Part shown: positions 22,934-26,171 of the stretch, piece by piece
Position numbering within the stretch: position 1 is the stretch's first letter
How the letters are laid out: each line of letters starts with the position of its first letter
From: Bryobacterales bacterium
Lineage (GTDB): Bacteria; Acidobacteriota; Terriglobia; Bryobacterales; Bryobacteraceae
Direction of reading: 5' to 3'
NCBI GenBank assembly: GCA_003132865.1
Contig: PKYZ01000827.1
Span: 1,725 to 27,895 of the forward strand
DNA: 26,171 nt
Position numbers and translations under genes: made by a program
Notes under the pieces: generated by a model
Told to the model about the DNA's origin: nothing
The model's database searches: none
The model's input: only the letters and a program-made list of their open reading frames with translations

Positions 22934-24853
22934 ATGTATTCTGCAACCTGGTTTCACACGCTTACTCGCACTGAACGCTGGAGACAGTTGCGTCGCCCAA
23001 TGGTCTGGTTCGTCCAGATCTGCACGTTCTCGCTTTGCGCCCTCGCGGCATTCCTGCTGCGGTTTGAGTTCGCCATCCCGAATGTTCATCACAAGCACTT
23101 GTACTGCGCACTGCTGGTCTGGGTATCTGTGAAACTTGTGCTCTTTCGGTTCCTGAACCTTGACCACGGGTGGTGGCGTTTCGTTTCGATTCACGATCTC
23201 GCGCGCCTGGCCTTCGGCAATCTGCTAGGATCGGTAGTGGGCGCCGTCCTGATTGTTACGTTCGGTCCACCCGGGTTTCCGCGCTCGCTCTACATCCTGG
23301 ACCTGATCCTGTGTTTCCTTGCCACCGCCGGCATGCGAGTCTGCTTGAGACTTCTGCTGGACTCGCTCGGGCGGGGAGCTGACGCCGTTCTGGGGACGCG
23401 CATCTTCATCTACGGCGCTGGAATGGCTGGCGTCACTTTGCTCCGTGAGATTCGCTCCAATCCGAAACTCCGCTACGCGGTCTGCGGCTTTATCGACGAC
23501 AACCGTGATAAGCGCGGACTCAGCATCCAAGGCATCAAAGTCCTGGGTTCCGGAAACGATTTGGATGCTCTCGCGGCTCGCGATCGAGTCTCGGAAGTCT
23601 TGATCGCGCTGCCCTCTGCCAGCGGAAGCGAGATGACCGCCATTCTCAGGCATTGCCATGCGGCGGGGCTCACTTGCCGGACTATCCCTGCCCTTGCCGA
23701 AATCATCGAAGGCAACGGACTTGCCGCCCAGATCCGGGAGGTGGCCGTCGAAGATCTCCTGGGCCGGATCCCTGTCCGCCTCGAAGAGGACCAGATCCGC
23801 GGCACGCTCGAAGGTAAGGTCGTACTGGTTAGCGGTGCGGCCGGCTCCATCGGCTCCGAACTCTGCCGCCAGATCGCACGCTTCCACCCCGCCGGGATCG
23901 TGGGATTCGAAATCGCCGAGTCACCCCTGTTTGAAATCGACCGCGAAATGCGCCAGGCCTTCCCGAAAACGCCCTTCTACCCGGAGATCGGAAGCATACA
24001 GAATCGCACCCGCCTGGACGAGGTCCTGCGCCAGTATTCGCCATCGGTCGTCTATCATGCCGCAGCCTACAAGCATGTCCCAATGATGGAGGCACACGTC
24101 TTTGAGGCGATCGAGAACAACGTTTTCGGGACATACAACGTGGCCGTGGCGGCGGCGGAGCACGGAGTGGAAGACTTCGTCATGATCTCCTCCGATAAGG
24201 CAGTGCGGCCGACCAACATCATGGGCGCCACCAAGCGCGTCGCCGAACTGTTGCTTCTAGCTCTACAGAACGGGCGGACCAAGTACGTCGCCGTGCGCTT
24301 CGGTAACGTGCTCGGTTCCAATGGCAGCGTCATCCCGATCTTTAAAAAGCAGATCGCGGCGGGCGGGCCGGTGACGGTAACGCATCCCGACATGCGGCGC
24401 TTTTTTATGACCATCCCCGAAGCGTGCCAGCTCGTGCTGCAAGCCTCGGCCATCGGAGAGGGCGGTCAGATCTGCGTCCTCGACATGGGCGAGCCGATAA
24501 AGATCGTCGATCTGGCCAGAGACTTGATTCTGCTCTCAGGGCTGAGACCAGATCAAGATATTAAGATTGAATTCACCGGCATGCGCCCTGGCGAGAAGCT
24601 CTATGAAGAGTTAAGCACGATGCTTGAGAACACAGCGCCCACCACCCATGAAAAGATCCGCATCTTCGTAGGTAACGGCATGCCGGAAGGCGACATGGTG
24701 ACATGGCTGAATTGCCTGCGAGAGGTCTGCGAGAGGCGCGATGTCGGCGCGCTCGTCCTGGCGCTAAAAGAGATCGTGCCGGACTATAGCCCCAGCGCGC
24801 ACTTACTGAGGCGGCTCGTAGAGGCCAAGGCAATGGCGACCTCTGGAACGTGA
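22934..24853 (+). CDS. CapD/FlaA1-type membrane nucleotide-sugar 4,6-dehydratase
   Basis: 639-residue inner-membrane enzyme. The N-terminal 130 residues hold about four hydrophobic helices. A first Rossmann domain begins near 157 (FIYGAGMAGVTLLREI). The catalytic SDR domain begins near 297 (VLVSGAAGSIGSELCRQIA) and carries YHAAAYKHVPMME and SSDKAVRPTNIMGATKRVAE (about 418-437), the S-x-DKA/MGxxK active site of this family. The end has VLDMGEPIKIVDLARDLI and FTGMRPGEKLYEEL. It probably converts UDP-GlcNAc to a 4-keto-6-deoxy product for the aminotransferases, as in PglF/WbpM. The true start is ATG 22934. The frame is open for another 246 bases upstream, but that stretch is an out-of-frame shadow of the transferase gene. 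Full length for the large form. Confidence 0.93.
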   Translation: MYSATWFHTLTRTERWRQLRRPMVWFVQICTFSLCALAAFLLRFEFAIPNVHHKHLYCALLVWVSVKLVLFRFLNLDHGWWRFVSIHDLARLAFGNLLGSVVGAVLIVTFGPPGFPRSLYILDLILCFLATAGMRVCLRLLLDSLGRGADAVLGTRIFIYGAGMAGVTLLREIRSNPKLRYAVCGFIDDNRDKRGLSIQGIKVLGSGNDLDALAARDRVSEVLIALPSASGSEMTAILRHCHAAGLTCRTIPALAEIIEGNGLAAQIREVAVEDLLGRIPVRLEEDQIRGTLEGKVVLVSGAAGSIGSELCRQIARFHPAGIVGFEIAESPLFEIDREMRQAFPKTPFYPEIGSIQNRTRLDEVLRQYSPSVVYHAAAYKHVPMMEAHVFEAIENNVFGTYNVAVAAAEHGVEDFVMISSDKAVRPTNIMGATKRVAELLLLALQNGRTKYVAVRFGNVLGSNGSVIPIFKKQIAAGGPVTVTHPDMRRFFMTIPEACQLVLQASAIGEGGQICVLDMGEPIKIVDLARDLILLSGLRPDQDIKIEFTGMRPGEKLYEELSTMLENTAPTTHEKIRIFVGNGMPEGDMVTWLNCLREVCERRDVGALVLALKEIVPDYSPSAHLLRRLVEAKAMATSGT

Positions 24854-24856
24854 CGA

Positions 24857-25465
24857 ATGAGCCGCCGGGCGAAGTTGGGTGTCGCCGCCTGCTTGGTCCT
24901 GGCTATTGGCTGCGCTTGGTTCGGCAGGAATGTCTGGCTCGTCGCGTTTGGGCGATACCTCATCGGCCCAAGCAGAGATTTGAGGTCGAATGCGGACGTC
25001 GTTGTAGTCCCGGGGGCAGACTACATCCACCCGGATGTCCGCGTGGAAACCCTGGACGAAGCGGCACGTCTGCTGCGGGACGGGCGAGTAAATCGCATTG
25101 TCATGAGTTGCGCAGAGTTCTACGGCGTCAGTGGATGCGAACTCGCAGAACAGGCGTTACGCGACAGGGGATACCCGGAAGTGCGGATCGAATGGTTGCG
25201 CACCGAGCGCCTGCCGGATGACATCGAGGCGGATAAGCTGATCAGCCATTTGAGAGAGAGCGGTACCAAGTCAGCAATCATCTTGCTGCCCAACTACAAG
25301 CAGCGGCGGCTGGGCAGCGTCTACCGGCGACTCGGCACTCGGTCTGCAATCGACGTCGACATCTGGGGTCGAGGTGGGGAGTATGACCCAGAAAGATGGT
25401 GGCGTGCGCGGGAAGGGCAGAAACGGTTTGCCGAAGAACTCCTCAGGTTCGCTGGGCTGTTGTGA
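24857..25465 (+). CDS. DUF218/YdcF-SanA-like membrane-anchored protein
   Basis: 202 residues. Residues 7-22 form one hydrophobic anchor (LGVAACLVLAIGCAWF). The rest matches the DUF218 pattern: ADVVVVPGADYIHPDVRVETLDEAARLLRDGRVNRIVMS, a middle helix pair, and SAIILLPNYKQRRLGSVYRRL. Proteins of this family (YdcF, SanA, ElyC) are linked to envelope and lipid-carrier homeostasis, but their reactions are mostly unproven. It starts three bases after the capD stop, so it is likely the last gene of the operon. A role in undecaprenyl-linked intermediates would fit the location but is inference. No terminator is evident behind it. Confidence 0.75.
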   Translation: MSRRAKLGVAACLVLAIGCAWFGRNVWLVAFGRYLIGPSRDLRSNADVVVVPGADYIHPDVRVETLDEAARLLRDGRVNRIVMSCAEFYGVSGCELAEQALRDRGYPEVRIEWLRTERLPDDIEADKLISHLRESGTKSAIILLPNYKQRRLGSVYRRLGTRSAIDVDIWGRGGEYDPERWWRAREGQKRFAEELLRFAGLL

Positions 25466-25519
25466 GACCGGCCTCGCTACTTGCGGCATTCAGTTGGGCA
25501 GCCCTTCCTGTCTGAAGCC

Positions 25520-25675
25520 GGATGGAGACATTTTGCGGTGCTCGATATGGGCGAGCCAGTTAAAGATCGTCGATCTGGCGAGGAACCTGATTCTCTTGTC
25601 AGGACTGACTAAGGCCAGATGAAGACATTAAGATCGAATTCAAAGGCATGCGCCCATCCGAGAAGCTCTGTGAAG
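25520..25675 (+). pseudogene. Remnant of a second capD-like gene (C-terminal part, frameshifted)
   Basis: This stretch aligns by eye with the C-terminal coding part of the intact capD gene (about 24460-24610) at roughly eight bases in ten. Read across frames it gives GDIL, then VLDMGEP, then VKIVDLARNLILLSGL, then DIKIEFKGMRPSEKLCE. At least three small insertions break the frame: two bases near 25536, one near 25563 and four near 25608. No stretch is long enough to be functional. Similarity ends shortly after the SEKLCE segment. Because EPVKIVDLARNLI is closer to common family members than the intact copy's EPIKIVDLARDLI, it may come from a separate paralogue rather than a tandem duplication. 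Confidence 0.8.
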
Positions 25676-25829
25676 GCCCAGGACGTTTCGTGTGGGCAGC
25701 TTCGATAACGTTGCCCCCATCGCTCACTCTCGAACAGACTGCGCATCCCAGCGTCCGAATCCAAGCCAAATACTCCGGGCTTCTGTCGGGACCTCGCCGG
25801 GGTTGGAACCGCGTCTTGCGGACCGGCAC
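25599..25829 (-). pseudogene. Truncated HNH/DUF968-like nuclease fragment
   Basis: The minus-strand frame opens with GTG at 25829 and reads a 76-residue protein whose first 50 residues (RSPEYLAWIRTLGCAVC, then EAAHTKRPG) resemble the start of DUF968/HNH-type phage or mobile nucleases. Those usually continue into a Cys/His-rich metal site after an AAH motif. Here the part after the histidine runs antisense through the capD remnant (25520-25675), and no later Cys-x-x-His is present, so the nuclease half is missing. The pair C29/C32 could be the first zinc-binding Cys set. The remnant is likely a rearrangement scar. The family call is from memory of the motif and is moderate. Confidence 0.45.
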
Positions 25830-25911
25830 TCTCCGTTTCGGAGGCAGACCTCGTGGCGGCGCTCACGGCAATCGGGTCGCCGGGCACATCTGGCGTGTGT
25901 AAACGGGAATG

Positions 25912-26151
25912 TCAAGATTTCTCGTAGGCGCGCAAAAAATCATCCCGGGCAATACCGGCCTGCGTCAGGATGGTTCTCAAAGTGGAAGACTTGATAGTCG
26001 AGTGGTTTGGCATAGTGAGACAATCCGAGCCTCCTGTCCGGCTCGGACGCCGCATGGCAATGTGCTCAGCCTCGCGCACCACCTCGAACCCGAGAGCGTG
26101 GAACGCGGCGATGACTCTAGACTTTGGGGCATCGACAGGGAACTTGGCCAT
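25912..26151 (-). CDS. hicA: HicA-family mRNA interferase toxin
   Basis: 79-residue protein of the HicA (YcfA) fold. The pattern [27 protein letters not shown] is the alpha-beta-beta start with the conserved histidine H30. [32 protein letters not shown] is the usual strand-helix ending, including the MPNH and K-x-x-TLR pieces. Such toxins cleave mRNA and are held in check by a HicB partner. The ATG shares one base with the stop of the gene upstream on the same strand (TGATG), an arrangement expected of a HicB-HicA operon in which the antitoxin comes first. It points toward the polysaccharide locus, so it belongs to a separate transcription unit. Confidence 0.82.
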   Translation of the reverse strand: MAKFPVDAPKSRVIAAFHALGFEVVREAEHIAMRRPSRTGGSDCLTMPNHSTIKSSTLRTILTQAGIARDDFLRAYEKS

Positions 26152-26171
26152 CAGGCTGGAATGGTCGCCTC
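26151..26171 (-). CDS. Last codons of the gene upstream of hicA (partial, possibly hicB)
   Basis: Reading leftward from the window edge, six codons (E-A-T-I-P-A) precede a TGA that overlaps the hicA start by one base. The coupling suggests the partner antitoxin, but six residues cannot identify it. The identification rests only on gene order. Confidence 0.35.
   Translation of the reverse strand, partial: EATIPA

Larger units (their letters stand above)
25466..25911. other. 446-base region without an intact gene at the right border of the locus
   Basis: Between the DUF218 gene and hicA there is no credible complete gene on either strand. The stretch holds two overlapping degenerate pieces, one capD-like (+) and one HNH-like (-), plus about 85 bases (25830-25911) in which I see nothing. 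Several open frames cross it but have no domain motif, no ribosome binding site and changing codon use. I read it as an old junction where insertions and deletions accumulated. Confidence 0.7.

Noticed and set aside
1..26171. tRNA or rRNA genes, CRISPR array, transposase genes, phage integrase
   Set aside because: I looked for cloverleaf-like segments, regularly spaced repeats and transposase motifs and saw none. The only hint of mobility is the degenerate region near 25.5-25.9 kb.

Overview
The window is almost entirely one exopolysaccharide or capsule biosynthesis locus. About twenty genes lie on the + strand, and a short degenerate region closes the right end. It encodes a Wza-like outer-membrane export protein, an envelope-spanning BY-kinase and a Wzx/Wzy-type assembly line, so the host is a diderm bacterium. 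GC-rich, C-ending codon use at both flanks, the many FkbM and DegT genes, and HicA and HNH-type fragments at the edge would fit Acidobacteriota (Bryobacter/Solibacter-like). That placement is inference only; no rRNA or marker gene is present.

Layout. 1-190: end of an unidentified coiled-coil protein overlapping wza. 165-3385: export module (wza-like, then wzc-like co-polymerase/tyrosine kinase). 3594-7567: a SAM methyltransferase, glutamine-dependent NAD synthetase and UDP-glucose 6-dehydrogenase. 7568-7725: a gap with a consensus ribosome binding site in front of a 12-codon ORF. 7726-15442: FkbM methyltransferase, secreted beta-helix protein, Wzx-like flippase, second FkbM methyltransferase, Wzy-like polymerase and a putative glycosyltransferase; this is the most AT-rich part. 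15577-18063: a GDP-mannose 3,5-epimerase-like enzyme and a family 4-like glycosyltransferase. 18056-22197: two different DegT aminotransferases followed by a split transketolase, nearly all overlapping. 22197-25465: phosphoglycosyl transferase, CapD/FlaA1-type nucleotide-sugar dehydratase and a DUF218 membrane protein. 25466-25911: no intact gene, but remnants of a second capD-like gene (+) and an HNH/DUF968-like gene (-). 25912-26171: a hicA-like toxin gene on the - strand and the last codons of an upstream partner.

Working model (inference). CapD and one or both DegT enzymes make an amino-sugar nucleotide. The phosphoglycosyl transferase loads the first sugar phosphate onto undecaprenyl phosphate. 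The glycosyltransferases add sugars that may include glucuronic acid (from Ugd) and an L-galactose- or gulose-type residue (from the epimerase). Methyltransferases decorate the unit, Wzx flips it, Wzy polymerises it, Wzc controls length and Wza exports it. The secreted beta-helix protein may trim or remodel the polymer. The least explained part is the DegT-DegT-transketolase block, which suggests an unusual, perhaps branched or chain-extended, aminosugar.
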